Source: Sphingobium sp. C100 (GTDB lineage Bacteria; Pseudomonadota; Alphaproteobacteria; Sphingomonadales; Sphingomonadaceae). From it: a stretch of 64,000 bases of DNA. The translations under genes were made by a program, and so were the position numbers. The stretch covers positions 1 to 64,000 of the forward strand of contig NZ_AYOY01000079.1 of the NCBI RefSeq assembly GCF_000508185.1, read 5' to 3'. Of this stretch, positions 35,412 to 44,160 are shown piece after piece. Each line of letters begins with the position of its first letter. Position 1 is the stretch's first letter. Below the pieces are notes generated by a model. It had not been told where the DNA came from. It ran no database searches and saw only the letters and a program-made list of their open reading frames with translations.

Positions 35412-36329
35412 TCAGATTGGATCATAAGGAAAGACATGCGCCGAGACTTCATCGGCGCGCGCGAAGCTGCTGCGAAACGAAGGTACAAGCTCGTGGGCAA
35501 TTGCCTCCGGCGTCCAGCCTTCGACCTTGGTCATCGACCGGATCGGCCGGGGCTTGCAAAACAGGGCGATTTCATTCTTGCGAACCGCGAAAATCTGGTT
35601 GGTCACGTCCTTGGATAGGTCGGATGCCAGATAGGCAACCAACGGCGCGATCTTGTCTGCCGACATGGATTGCAACCGTTGGACACGTTCGTGTTCGGCA
35701 GGCGTTGTCGCGGGAATTGACGAGGTCATGCGGCTCCACGCAAAAGGCGCGATGCAGTTCGAGCGGACGCCAACTCGCGCCATGTCGAGCGCGATAGACT
35801 GCGAAAGCGCGACGACGGCCAACTTTGCCGCCGAATAGTTCGCCTGCCCGATGTTGCCGATCAGACCGCTCGTCGAAGTGAAATGAACGAAACTGCCCGC
35901 CTTCTGTTCACGAAAATAGGGCGTGGCGGCCTTGGAAACGTTGAAGACACCAGTAAGATTGACCGCGATGACGCTGGTCCAGTCCGCGTGACTCATCTTG
36001 TGCCAGATGCTGTCTCGCAAGATGCCTGCATTGTTCACGACCGCATCGATTCGGCCAAATTTCCGTACCGCATCCTCGATAATGCTCTGCGCCTCCGCCG
36101 GATCTGCAACATTACCGAAGTTGGCCGCCGCTTTGCCCCCGGCACCGATGATGTCGTTAGCGGTGTTCTGAGCGAATGCGGTATCGCCGCCGTTGCCCGC
36201 CTGCGCCACGCCAGGATCGTTGACGATAATTGCCGCCCCCTGCGCGGCGCAATACAACGCCAGTTGGCGACCTATTCCGCGCCCGGCACCAGTGATCGCG
36301 ACAACTGATCCATCCAGGCACCGATCCAT
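35412..36329 (-). CDS. Short-chain dehydrogenase, 3-hydroxyacyl-CoA dehydrogenase of MFE-2 type
   Basis: A 305-residue NAD(P)-dependent short-chain dehydrogenase. TGAGRGIGRQLAL is the nucleotide loop, NNAGILRD the structural motif and YSAAK holds the catalytic Tyr/Lys. The insertion IIVNDPGV...GGDTAFAQNTANDI and C-terminal extension ending KVEGWTPEAIAHELV resemble the dehydrogenase part of peroxisomal multifunctional enzyme 2, which works together with hydratase-2 domains like that at 28348. ATG 36329 follows GAGGA; the longer open frame is not homologous. Confidence 0.87.
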   Translation of the reverse strand: MDRCLDGSVVAITGAGRGIGRQLALYCAAQGAAIIVNDPGVAQAGNGGDTAFAQNTANDIIGAGGKAAANFGNVADPAEAQSIIEDAVRKFGRIDAVVNNAGILRDSIWHKMSHADWTSVIAVNLTGVFNVSKAATPYFREQKAGSFVHFTSTSGLIGNIGQANYSAAKLAVVALSQSIALDMARVGVRSNCIAPFAWSRMTSSIPATTPAEHERVQRLQSMSADKIAPLVAYLASDLSKDVTNQIFAVRKNEIALFCKPRPIRSMTKVEGWTPEAIAHELVPSFRSSFARADEVSAHVFPYDPI

Positions 36330-36372
36330 ATCCCGTTCCTCAAATGCAATTAGCCCGACAGGCAGGACTGGC

Positions 36373-36978
36373 TCAATGCCAGGCTCTGGCAACAAGCTCA
36401 CCCAGTTCCTCTGCCACTCCGCCAGATGTGCTCGCCAAGGTACAATAGTTGGCAAAGCTTGCCTGGACTGCTGCTTCGGACGACTCGGCACGGGTCAACT
36501 GGTCCAGGTCCAGCCCAGCGAGCATTTGGGACTGGACCAGACGTTCACCATGCAACTCTGCCGTCTTCAGCGCCGCATAGGCTGCGGCGTTAATTTCCGA
36601 CTCAGGCGTACATTGGCACCACTGCTTCATCCAGCGCCGCACCGAACGGACCGGTTGCACGAAGCGTTCATTCGCAGTTGCTGCCGAGTGCTGCGCGGCC
36701 TCGATGTCCGAAACAGCGAGAATGGTGCAACGCGCCCCTGCCAACCAAAGGCAAAGCAACACCGTGTTGACGTCACACCCATGCTGATCCTGCAAGGCAA
36801 GGCAGGAAGCTGCCACGCCCGGCTTGGCATAAATGTGTAAGGAATAGTCCCATAACGCCGCCGCGTGCTGCTCCACCTGAATTGAAGCTTCATCACCCAC
36901 TGGCGGCACGGCCGGGCCTTGGTCCGACCGTGCCGAAGTACCCAATCGCGGACCTTGGTGAAAATGCTGACCAGACAT
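36373..36978 (-). CDS. TIGR02444/DUF2390 family protein
   Basis: About 201 residues. The block ALWDYSLHIYAKPGVAASCL followed by LQDQHGCDVNTVLLCLWLAG matches the N-terminal signature of the uncharacterised TIGR02444/DUF2390 family, usually encoded near general metabolism genes. The first 50 residues are low in similarity and the start (ATG 36978) is uncertain. The middle VRSVRRWMKQ and the Ala-rich C-terminus are otherwise plain. Function unknown; position between the CoA operon and a ring-fission hydrolase may be coincidental. Confidence 0.7.
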   Translation of the reverse strand: MSGQHFHQGPRLGTSARSDQGPAVPPVGDEASIQVEQHAAALWDYSLHIYAKPGVAASCLALQDQHGCDVNTVLLCLWLAGARCTILAVSDIEAAQHSAATANERFVQPVRSVRRWMKQWCQCTPESEINAAAYAALKTAELHGERLVQSQMLAGLDLDQLTRAESSEAAVQASFANYCTLASTSGGVAEELGELVARAWH

Positions 36979-36995
36979 GCAACGAGGCCAACCGC

Positions 36996-37856
36996 CTAGA
37001 ACGTGCGGGCGCCGAAATGGATTTCCATCATCGGACGCATGACATCCCACCGTTCCAGCTGCGACCAGTGGCCCGAACGGTCGAGAACGTACAGTTCGGC
37101 ATGCTTGAGATGCTGGATCAGGTATAGGCTGGTGTCGAGCGGCACCACCCGGTCCTGACGGCCATGGAAGATCAGCACTTCGTGCGGCATTTTGCCCAGC
37201 AGTTCGGGCGGCATGTTGAGCGTCTCAATGCCGTTCTTCATCGAATCGATCATCTTGACCGCGGTCTTCATGATTCCCGGATCGGTGGCGATCTTGTAAC
37301 GGTTCTCGACGATTTCCTCCATGCCTTCGAACTTCTCGGCATCGTAGGCGAAGCTGTGCATCACCTGGCGATAGCGGGCATATCGTGGGTCGGAATAGAA
37401 CGAGAGCAGGCGGATCAGTTCCGGGGTGCGCGGGCCGGGGGCTCCGATCGAACCCATCAGCACCACCTTGTCGATTGTGTCGGGCTCCTCGCTCATCATT
37501 TGCAGGGTCAGCGCGCCGCCCATCGAATTGCCTACAACGTGGGCCTTCTTCACACCGAGCGCCTCAAGCAGGCCAAAGCACTGGTCGACCCGGGTGCCGA
37601 TCCAGCCCATCACGCTGTCAGGCCACGGATCGGGAATCACCGACTGGCCGAAACCGATCAGGTCGGGCGCGATCACGAAGAAGTTTTCGGCGAGGTCCGG
37701 CATCAGGTGATACCAGTTGGATGCGGCATGTGCGCCCGGACCCGCACCGTGAAGCAGCAGAATTGCCGGCTTGGACGGATCGCCCGCCAAGAGGGTGTGC
37801 GAGGTCAAGCCGCGGCCCGTGATCTTTTCTTCCCTGATAACCCCTTCAGCAGCCAT
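36996..37856 (-). CDS. Meta-cleavage product hydrolase (alpha/beta hydrolase)
   Basis: A 286-residue hydrolase with Ser111 (VVGNSMGGAL), Asp235 (HGRQDRVVPL) and His263 (SGHWSQLE) as triad and HGAGPGAHAASNW as oxyanion-side motif, as in BphD, CarC and related C-C bond hydrolases. It is only modestly like the XylF-type enzyme at 1011, implying a different ring-fission product. The ATG at 37856 has GGGAGAA five bases upstream. Divergent from the HpaH/HpaI genes across a 139-base region with a TTGCAC promoter. Confidence 0.88.
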   Translation of the reverse strand: MAAEGVIREEKITGRGLTSHTLLAGDPSKPAILLLHGAGPGAHAASNWYHLMPDLAENFFVIAPDLIGFGQSVIPDPWPDSVMGWIGTRVDQCFGLLEALGVKKAHVVGNSMGGALTLQMMSEEPDTIDKVVLMGSIGAPGPRTPELIRLLSFYSDPRYARYRQVMHSFAYDAEKFEGMEEIVENRYKIATDPGIMKTAVKMIDSMKNGIETLNMPPELLGKMPHEVLIFHGRQDRVVPLDTSLYLIQHLKHAELYVLDRSGHWSQLERWDVMRPMMEIHFGARTF

Positions 37857-37928
37857 GACATTCTCCCATGTGATCCTGACGATATATTCGCGCGACTCCT
37901 TGCCGGAGTTCACAGTCAATTTTGCCGG

Positions 37929-37959
37929 AGCCTAAGATATCGTTTGACATTGTGCAATG
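37929..37959 (-). promoter_or_regulatory. Promoter of the hydrolase with CATTG/CAATG inverted repeat
   Basis: On the minus strand TTGCAC (37952-37957) is followed after 17 bases by TAGGCT (37929-37934). The -35 lies inside CATTG-TG-CAATG (37948-37959). On the plus strand TTGACA overlaps the same site (37944-37949), and a related TGTTGCGCATTGG occurs at 37972-37984. One operator could serve both divergent genes. Confidence 0.45.
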
Positions 37960-37995
37960 AGTTTTCCCAAGTGTTGCGCATTGGGAGCAGGACAC

Positions 37996-38811
37996 ATGAC
38001 AGGCGAGACATTCGACGATCGACTGGTCGCGCAATTGGCGCAGGAACTCGACCATGCCGAGCAGACCCGCGAACGGATCCGGCCGTTCTCCGTGCGCTAT
38101 CCAGGCATGCAGATCGAGGATGCCTACCGCATCAACCAGGCCTGGGTCGATCTCAAGCGAGAGCGCGGCCGGGCCGTCTTTGGTCACAAGATCGGCCTGA
38201 CCTCGCGCGCGATGCAGCAGGCAGCCGGAATCACCGAACCCGATTACGGCACCTTGCTGGATGACATGGTGTTCGAACAGGGCAGCGACGTGCCGACCGC
38301 CCGGTTCATCACGCCCAAGGTCGAGGTCGAACTGGCCTTTGTGCTCGGGCGCCGCCTGGAAGGAGCACAGACGACGATTTTCGACGTCCTGAGCGCCACC
38401 GACTATGTGGCTCCGGCAATCGAGATCATAGACACCCGGGTGCATCCCAAGGATGCCGAAACCGGAGTGGCGCGCAAGGTCCTGGATACGATCAGCGACA
38501 ATGCCGCCAATGCCGGAATCATCGTCGGCGGTCTGCCGGCGAAACCCGACGGGCTCGATCTGCGCCGCATCGGCGCCCTGCTCAGCCGCAACGGGGTGAT
38601 CGAGGAAACCGGCCTTGCGGCAGGGGTGCTTAACCACCCCGCCAACGGCGTCGCCTGGCTGGTACGGCGGCTCGCGCCTTGGGGGCAAGGGCTCGAAGCC
38701 GGAGAAGTCGTGCTTGGCGGATCGTTCACGCGCCCGGTCGAAGCGGCGCCGGGCGATGTCTTCAACGCCGATTTTGGCGAGTTTGGTTCAATCGGGTTCC
38801 GGTTCGTTTAA
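37996..38811 (+). CDS. 2-Oxo-hept-4-ene-1,7-dioate/2-hydroxypentadienoate hydratase (HpaH-like)
   Basis: A 271-residue hydratase of the fumarylacetoacetase-fold group. [48 protein letters not shown] (metal-ligand glutamates) and [16 protein letters not shown] are typical of HpaH. It hydrates the 2-hydroxydienoate released by the hydrolase to a 4-hydroxy-2-oxo acid. ATG 37996 lies after GGGAGCAGGA. Followed 9 bases later by the aldolase for its product. Confidence 0.9.
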   Translation: MTGETFDDRLVAQLAQELDHAEQTRERIRPFSVRYPGMQIEDAYRINQAWVDLKRERGRAVFGHKIGLTSRAMQQAAGITEPDYGTLLDDMVFEQGSDVPTARFITPKVEVELAFVLGRRLEGAQTTIFDVLSATDYVAPAIEIIDTRVHPKDAETGVARKVLDTISDNAANAGIIVGGLPAKPDGLDLRRIGALLSRNGVIEETGLAAGVLNHPANGVAWLVRRLAPWGQGLEAGEVVLGGSFTRPVEAAPGDVFNADFGEFGSIGFRFV

Positions 38812-38820
38812 GGGGCGAAA

Positions 38821-39609
38821 ATGCAGACACCGGTCAACCGCTTCAAGGCGGCCTTGCGCGAAGGTCCGGTCCAGCTTGGCTTCTGGTTGGCCCTGGCCCA
38901 TCCAGACATTGCCGAAATCTGCGCGGGCCATGGCTATGACTGGCTGCTGATCGATGGCGAACATGGCCCGCAAACCCTGCCCGGCATCGTCGCGCAGCTG
39001 CGTGCGGTCGAGGCGACGCCGCCGTGTTCGGCGATCGTCCGGATTGCCGGCCACGATCCGGTAGCGATCAAGCAGGTTCTCGATCTTGGAGCGCAGACTC
39101 TGATGGTTCCGATGGTCGAGACCGCCGAACAGGCCCAGGCCATCGTAACTGCGTCCCGCTATCCGCCTGCAGGCGAACGCGGCCTCGGCGGCGCCCGTGC
39201 CGCGCGCTGGGGTGGCTATCCTGCCTATGTCGCAGAAGCCAATGCGCAGGTTTGCATCATCGCCCAGATCGAGACCGCGACCGCCGTCGACAACATTGAG
39301 GCGATCGCCGCAGTGGACGGAATCGACGCGCTGTTCCTTGGACCTGCGGACCTGGCCGCGACCGAAGGTTTGCTGGGCGCAATCAATTTCGATGCCCTGT
39401 TCAAGCTGACCGGCGAAGCACTGGCGCGGATCGTCTCAACCGGCAAACCGGCCGGGATCCTTTCGCGCGACGAACGCCTCGTCCAGCAGTTCCTCGATGG
39501 CGGTGCCCGCTTCATCGCCAACGGGATCGACAGCTTCACGATGGCCAAGGGCGCGGGCGACGGACTCCGGGTCTGGCGTGAGCGTATCGCGGCACAGGGC
39601 GGCAACTGA
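38821..39609 (+). CDS. 4-Hydroxy-2-oxo-acid aldolase (HpaI/HpcH family, class II)
   Basis: A 262-residue metal-dependent aldolase. LGFWLALAHPDIAEICAG, LLIDGEHGPQTLP (catalytic His), MVPMVETAEQA, ICIIAQIET-type metal Glu (VCIIAQIETA) and LFLGPADLAA (metal Asp) are the family marks. It cleaves 4-hydroxy-2-oxoheptanedioate or a similar 4-hydroxy-2-oxo acid to pyruvate and an aldehyde. With HpaH it makes the lower meta-cleavage branch; the aldehyde could go to the semialdehyde dehydrogenase at 16063. Confidence 0.9.
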   Translation: MQTPVNRFKAALREGPVQLGFWLALAHPDIAEICAGHGYDWLLIDGEHGPQTLPGIVAQLRAVEATPPCSAIVRIAGHDPVAIKQVLDLGAQTLMVPMVETAEQAQAIVTASRYPPAGERGLGGARAARWGGYPAYVAEANAQVCIIAQIETATAVDNIEAIAAVDGIDALFLGPADLAATEGLLGAINFDALFKLTGEALARIVSTGKPAGILSRDERLVQQFLDGGARFIANGIDSFTMAKGAGDGLRVWRERIAAQGGN

Positions 39610-39613
39610 GGCT

Positions 39614-40780
39614 ATGGCAAAACCGGCTTGGCAGACGCCTCGTTCCAGTGACCCGGTCAAACCGCTTGATGGCGTCCGGGTGCTTGAATTAGCCCGCATC
39701 CTGGCTGGCCCATGGTGCGGACAGCTGCTGGCGGACCTTGGCGCCGAAGTGATCAAGATCGAACGGCCCCGCGTAGGAGACGATACGCGGCATTGGGGGC
39801 CGCCGTTCGTGACAGCAGAAGATGGCACCAATTTGGGAGCGGCTTATTTCCATTCGACCAATCGCGGCAAGCGGTCTTTCGCAATCGACATCGCCAGCGC
39901 GGAGGGCCAGGCCATCATTCGCGATCTGGCAAGCGGCGCAGATATCGTGATCGAGAACTACAAGGTCGGCGGGCTGTCGAAGTACGGGCTTGACCATGCC
40001 GCGCTTTCCGCACTGAATCCGCGCCTGATCACCTGCTCGATCACAGGGTTCGGACAAACCGGGCCATACGCCCACCGCGCAGGCTACGATTTCATCGCCC
40101 AGGCCATGGGCGGCATGATGTCGATGACCGGCGAACCCGATGGCGAACCGCAGAAGGCGGGCATCGCCGTGGCCGATCTGTTCACGGGCATGTACAGCAC
40201 GGTGGCGATCCTCGCTTCGCTCAACCGCCGGGACCGCACCGGCAGCGGCGCCCACATCGACATGGCACTGCTCGACACCCAGGTGACTGTCATGGCCAAT
40301 CAGGCGATGAACTGGATGACATCGGGTAATGTGCCGCGCCGGTTCGGCAACGGTCACGCCAATCTGGCACCCTATCAAGCCTTCCCCACGCTTGACGGGC
40401 CCTTGGTGATTGCGGCCGGCAACGACGGCCAGTTCGCCAGCTTGTGCCGCGTTTTGCGGTGTTCACTGCATGAAGACCCACGCTTCGCCACAAATCCTGC
40501 CCGTCTCTCGAACCGGGCGGAACTGGTCACAACGGTCGAGGGGCGCACGGCCCAGTGGAACCGACAAGCGCTGTTCGACGCGCTTGAAGAGGTTGGCGTG
40601 CCAGCCGGACCAATCAACGAACTCGACGAAGTGTTCGCCGATCCACAGGTCATCGCCAGGGGCCTCGCCGCAATGGCCGGAGGGCGCAAAGGCGTCGCCA
40701 GCCCGATCGTGATCGACGGGGTGCGAATGGTTTCGGATCTGGCCGCGCCGGGAAGTCCCGAGTCGGTCGGAGACGAATAG
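39614..40780 (+). CDS. Class III CoA transferase (CaiB/BaiF family), second paralogue
   Basis: A 388-residue family III CoA transferase. PLDGVRVLELARILAGPWCG, LADLGAEVIKIERP, STNRGKRSFAIDI, NPRLITCSITGFGQTGPY and IAVADLFTGMYS with the catalytic Asp are seen, close to the succinyl-CoA:dicarboxylate (itaconate/mesaconate/glutarate) CoA-transferase branch. It follows the aldolase by 4 bases and so belongs to the meta-pathway operon, suggesting that a dicarboxylic acid from the ring is activated for the CoA operon or for glutaryl-CoA dehydrogenase. Confidence 0.88.
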   Translation: MAKPAWQTPRSSDPVKPLDGVRVLELARILAGPWCGQLLADLGAEVIKIERPRVGDDTRHWGPPFVTAEDGTNLGAAYFHSTNRGKRSFAIDIASAEGQAIIRDLASGADIVIENYKVGGLSKYGLDHAALSALNPRLITCSITGFGQTGPYAHRAGYDFIAQAMGGMMSMTGEPDGEPQKAGIAVADLFTGMYSTVAILASLNRRDRTGSGAHIDMALLDTQVTVMANQAMNWMTSGNVPRRFGNGHANLAPYQAFPTLDGPLVIAAGNDGQFASLCRVLRCSLHEDPRFATNPARLSNRAELVTTVEGRTAQWNRQALFDALEEVGVPAGPINELDEVFADPQVIARGLAAMAGGRKGVASPIVIDGVRMVSDLAAPGSPESVGDE

Positions 40781-40789
40781 GCGGCGCAG

Positions 40790-42022
40790 TCAGTTCGCAG
40801 CCTGAACCGGTATAGGTCCCCCGAACAATCGCCAGCCTTCGCTGAACAGTACAAGCACGATGGTCACGCTCGCCACCCCGAAGAACGAATAGGCCAGAGG
40901 CAGCGGGGAACCATTGTAGGCCTGCCCGATCAGTGCGCCCAGCCCCGCGCCAAGCACCAAACGGAAGAACGTCTGAACAGAGGCCGCGGCCCCGGCCACC
41001 TTGCCGAATGGCTGCAGGGAAATCGCAGTGAAATTGATGAAGACCGTGATCAGCAAGCACATGTTCGCGGATGTCAGAAGCACGAACTGAAGCAGGGTTT
41101 CGCCCGGTCGGGATGCCACATAGATCTGGCCGATCGACACAAGGAAATGGCACAGGATGGCGGCATGGCCGATCCCTCGGATGCCGAAACGGTGTACGAT
41201 AGCGGAATTGGCAATGCTGGCCAGCATCATCGAGCCCGCCATCAAGCCAAAGATTACCGAATAGGCCCCACCGGCCCCGAAATGTTCGCCGATCAATTGC
41301 TGCGAGCTGTTGATGAAGCCGAAGTGAGCGCCGAAAATCAGGGCCATGCCAATGACGTAACCGATCGACCGGCGATTTGTCAGAACGAGGCGGATGTTGC
41401 CGAACAATTCACTCGCACCATGAGACTGCCGCCGGGAAAGCGGCAGCGTTTCTTCCATGCGGAAGAAATACCAAGCTGACACTCCCATCGACAGCACCCC
41501 GATGACGATGAAGACGGCACGCCAGCCGAGCGCTGTAAAGATCACATAACCCAAACTTGGGGCGAGGGTCGGGACTGCCATAAACAGCATCGCGACAAAG
41601 GCCTGCAGCTTGGCCATGTCTTCGCCCTGATAGCGGTCGCGAACGATCGCCAGAGGAAGGACGGTCAGGGCGGAAGAGGCACAGCCAAGCAGCGCGCGGG
41701 CCGCCAGCAGGACCGAAAAGTCAGCCACGAAAGCACAAAGCAGATTGATCAGGGCGAACAGAACCATGCAAACCAGCAGGACCGGCCTCCTCCCAAGCCG
41801 GTCGGAGATCGTCCCCGGGACGAGCGAAAACAGGCCCGAGCAGATCAGGAAGGTGCCGATGACCCATTGCCGCTGGTTTGAACCGCTTGCTCCCAGATCG
41901 GTTGCCATGGCACCCAAAGCCGGAAGCAACGTTGTAAACCCAAGTGACTGCAATGCCTGGATCATCGCCATCATGGCGATGAACTCCCGTTTGCCGATTG
42001 GCTCTTTATCGGACAGCGACAA
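40790..42022 (-). CDS. Major facilitator transporter, Bcr/CflA-type
   Basis: A 410-residue membrane protein with about 12 hydrophobic segments. The loop GTISDRLGRRPVLLVCMVL is the family signature between segments 2 and 3, and REFIAMMAMIQALQSLGFTTLLPAL resembles the N-terminus of Bcr/CflA drug exporters. No suitable ATG; the TTG at 42022 has GGAAGG eight bases upstream. Ends 9 bases from the convergent CoA transferase. Export of a toxic phenolic or efflux of a dead-end product is possible; direction is not proven. Confidence 0.85.
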   Translation of the reverse strand: MSLSDKEPIGKREFIAMMAMIQALQSLGFTTLLPALGAMATDLGASGSNQRQWVIGTFLICSGLFSLVPGTISDRLGRRPVLLVCMVLFALINLLCAFVADFSVLLAARALLGCASSALTVLPLAIVRDRYQGEDMAKLQAFVAMLFMAVPTLAPSLGYVIFTALGWRAVFIVIGVLSMGVSAWYFFRMEETLPLSRRQSHGASELFGNIRLVLTNRRSIGYVIGMALIFGAHFGFINSSQQLIGEHFGAGGAYSVIFGLMAGSMMLASIANSAIVHRFGIRGIGHAAILCHFLVSIGQIYVASRPGETLLQFVLLTSANMCLLITVFINFTAISLQPFGKVAGAAASVQTFFRLVLGAGLGALIGQAYNGSPLPLAYSFFGVASVTIVLVLFSEGWRLFGGPIPVQAAN

Positions 42023-42122
42023 CGTTCATACCTTCCGGATGGTCGGGCCTGGCAGCGCCCCCGCCATGAAGCCGGTCCACCAATATGGAGGCCCGTCCAC
42101 TTCTGATGTAAAGCCGCAGGAG

Positions 42123-42974
42123 CTATCCTTGCCAGCCGATCGCACGACTCGCTGCTATGGCCGCCGAAAGGATCTTTTCGATCTTCGTCTTCGAATAAAA
42201 ATGCTTGTCCTGAACTCGCGAGAGAACGCTCATCGTCGCAACAAGCCTGTTCGCGGAATCAAACACAGGTACACTCAAGGCAGAGAGACCAGGCACAACC
42301 GTACCCTGTGTGGTCGCGTATCCCAGCTCGCGCGCTTGGACTATCTGCCTTTCCAGTTCGTCGTCGGAAACCACCAGCCCGCTGGCGCGCTCTTGCTCGA
42401 TGACGGGCTGGGTCAAAGTTCGTGAACAATGGGTCAAATACAGGATGCCAGTCGACGAAGCCTGCAATGGCAAAACAGAGCCGACGTGCAAACTGGTAAA
42501 CAGGGGCAGACCGCCATCGATCCAGCGAATCACCGATGGCCCGTAATTACCCCAGACCGCCAGCAACCCTGTCGTTTGCAGTTCTTCCAGCACGCTCGCC
42601 AGATTATCGCCAGCGATCCGTACCGGCTCCACCCGCGCCAGCGCGGCCATGCCAATACGAACTGAAAACTCACCTAGTGCATAGCGGCCATTCTGGACAT
42701 TCTGCTCGACCACGCCTGTATTGACAAAAGCCAGCAGGTAACGGTGTGCCTGGCTGCGTGACAGACCCGATTTCTCGGCAACTTCACGCAGATGTGCGCC
42801 ATCCCTTGGGCAATCCATCAAGGCCCTGAGGACGCGAACACCAATTTCCACGGACTGGATAGCCTTGCGCGGCGAATCATTCGCGCTCAAATCTTCGGGA
42901 GGCAAGCGCTCGTTAGCCTGATGTTCGATTTCATCACCTTTAGCTGTAAGCTGGCTAGCCTTGCGTGCGTTCAT
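42123..42974 (-). CDS. IclR-family transcriptional regulator
   Basis: A 283-residue regulator. An N-terminal winged helix-turn-helix (residues about 38-95: QSVEIGVRVLRALMD..LREVAEKSGLSRSQAHRYLLAF) is followed by an IclR effector domain with GNYGPSVIRWIDG, LPLQASSTGILYLTH and GLSALSVPVFDSANRLVATMSV. The family commonly controls aromatic-acid genes (PcaR, PobR, HmgR types) and often represses itself. It is divergent from the desaturase gene over a 194-base gap containing TTGCA-type repeats, and is the best candidate regulator for the elements found elsewhere. Confidence 0.92.
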   Translation of the reverse strand: MNARKASQLTAKGDEIEHQANERLPPEDLSANDSPRKAIQSVEIGVRVLRALMDCPRDGAHLREVAEKSGLSRSQAHRYLLAFVNTGVVEQNVQNGRYALGEFSVRIGMAALARVEPVRIAGDNLASVLEELQTTGLLAVWGNYGPSVIRWIDGGLPLFTSLHVGSVLPLQASSTGILYLTHCSRTLTQPVIEQERASGLVVSDDELERQIVQARELGYATTQGTVVPGLSALSVPVFDSANRLVATMSVLSRVQDKHFYSKTKIEKILSAAIAASRAIGWQG

Positions 42975-43035
42975 CGGTATTCCCCTTCACCAGCCACTCC
43001 CCGGCCCCAAAGCCCCTTGCATTATGGGAAAGGAG

Positions 43036-43080
43036 TTGCATATTGTCCAACGAATAGTGTAAGGTGCAAACGCGTGCAAG
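43036..43080. promoter_or_regulatory. Divergent regulatory region with TTGCAT and repeated GTGCAA elements
   Basis: TTGCAT-ATTG (43036-43045) then TCCAA, and two direct copies of GTGCAA (43064-43069 and 43074-43079), which read TTGCAC toward the IclR gene. Minus strand: TTGCAC, 18 bases, CAATAT is a possible promoter of the regulator; plus strand: TTGCAT, 16 bases, TGTAAG for the desaturase. Autoregulation by the IclR protein is inferred. Confidence 0.4.
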
Positions 43081-43168
43081 GGGATGATCTGAGTCAATTG
43101 CGACAAAGAGGCCGAGCGTCAACCCAACCAGGCGCTTAAAAACCAGTGAGAGGAAAGGAAGTCGGGTA

Positions 43169-44098
43169 ATGGCTGCAATCGCGTTTCCCAGATCGTCCGA
43201 AGAGCATTTCGAAGAGTTGCGAAAGGCGCCCGTTCTCGCCCTGCCGACAGCTCTCTTGTTTGTCGTTTCCATGGCAGGGATCGCAACGACCTGGTACCTG
43301 GCGCTGAACGCTATGCTTCCGCTTTGGGTCGGTGCGATCTCAAACGGCCTCGTCACCTATCTGCTTTTCAGCGTGATCCACGACGCCTCGCACAAGTCGC
43401 TGTCGAGCGTTGGCTGGATCAACGAATCGATCGGCGCGATCGGCTTGTTCTTCCTCTTTCCCTATGCCCCGATGGTCCTGCTCCGCTGGGTCCACAACAA
43501 GCACCACACGCATACCAATGGACCCAAAGACCCCGACCGGTTCGAGCATGAATCGCCCTGGTGGCAGGTTCCATTCCGCTGGACCTTCTTCGATGGTGCC
43601 TACATCTGGTATTTCGTCAAATATGGTCAGAACGTGCGCAAGAAACATGGCACCGAACTGCTTGTCTTCTATTCGCTCCTCGCGCTGCTGTTCGTTGCGG
43701 CAATTTACTTCGGCTTCGGCTGGGAACTGTTCATGCTGTGGTTCGTGCCGTCACGGATCACGCTGTTCATCATCGCCATCGTCTTCGTCATCCTGCCACA
43801 TCATCCCGCGATCATCGCGCAAGACGAAGACCCTTACATGGCGACAACCATGCGGTTCGGCTGGGAATGGTTGCTCAACCCGCTGCTGGTTTATCAGAAT
43901 TACCACCTGATCCACCACCTCTGGCCTGAAATCCCGTTCTACCGGATGCACAAGGCCTATTACCTCAAGTACGATGAAATCAACGCCAACCGCATCCCGC
44001 GCCAGAAAGCCTTCGCCCTGAAGCCCGAGAACTATGACGACCACTTTGCGGTTCGCCGGGAACTCGACCAGGCGCAAGGCAAGGCAAGGCCTGCCTAA
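43169..44098 (+). CDS. Membrane fatty-acid-desaturase/hydroxylase-family di-iron protein
   Basis: A 309-residue integral membrane protein with the three histidine boxes of the superfamily: HDASH (residues about 71-75), HNKHHTH (about 109-115) and HLIHH (about 248-252), between two pairs of hydrophobic segments. Members desaturate or hydroxylate lipids, carotenoids, alkanes or terpenoids using oxygen and a ferredoxin-type donor. Divergent from the IclR gene and followed by a stem-loop and a flavin monooxygenase. A role in hydroxylating a hydrophobic side chain or ring of the growth substrate is inferred; no electron donor gene is adjacent. Confidence 0.85.
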   Translation: MAAIAFPRSSEEHFEELRKAPVLALPTALLFVVSMAGIATTWYLALNAMLPLWVGAISNGLVTYLLFSVIHDASHKSLSSVGWINESIGAIGLFFLFPYAPMVLLRWVHNKHHTHTNGPKDPDRFEHESPWWQVPFRWTFFDGAYIWYFVKYGQNVRKKHGTELLVFYSLLALLFVAAIYFGFGWELFMLWFVPSRITLFIIAIVFVILPHHPAIIAQDEDPYMATTMRFGWEWLLNPLLVYQNYHLIHHLWPEIPFYRMHKAYYLKYDEINANRIPRQKAFALKPENYDDHFAVRRELDQAQGKARPA

Positions 44099-44105
44099 CG
44101 AAATA

Positions 44106-44136
44106 ACGGCCGGACCGTTCGGTATGGTCCGGCCGT
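44106..44136 (+). terminator. Strong stem-loop between desaturase and monooxygenase genes
   Basis: ACGGCCGGACC and GGTCCGGCCGT form a perfect 11-base stem with a 9-base loop, starting 8 bases after the stop codon. No T run follows, so it may be a partial terminator or an RNA-stability element. Confidence 0.6.
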
Positions 44137-44160
44137 ACCTCCAGACCGGGAAACGCACTG

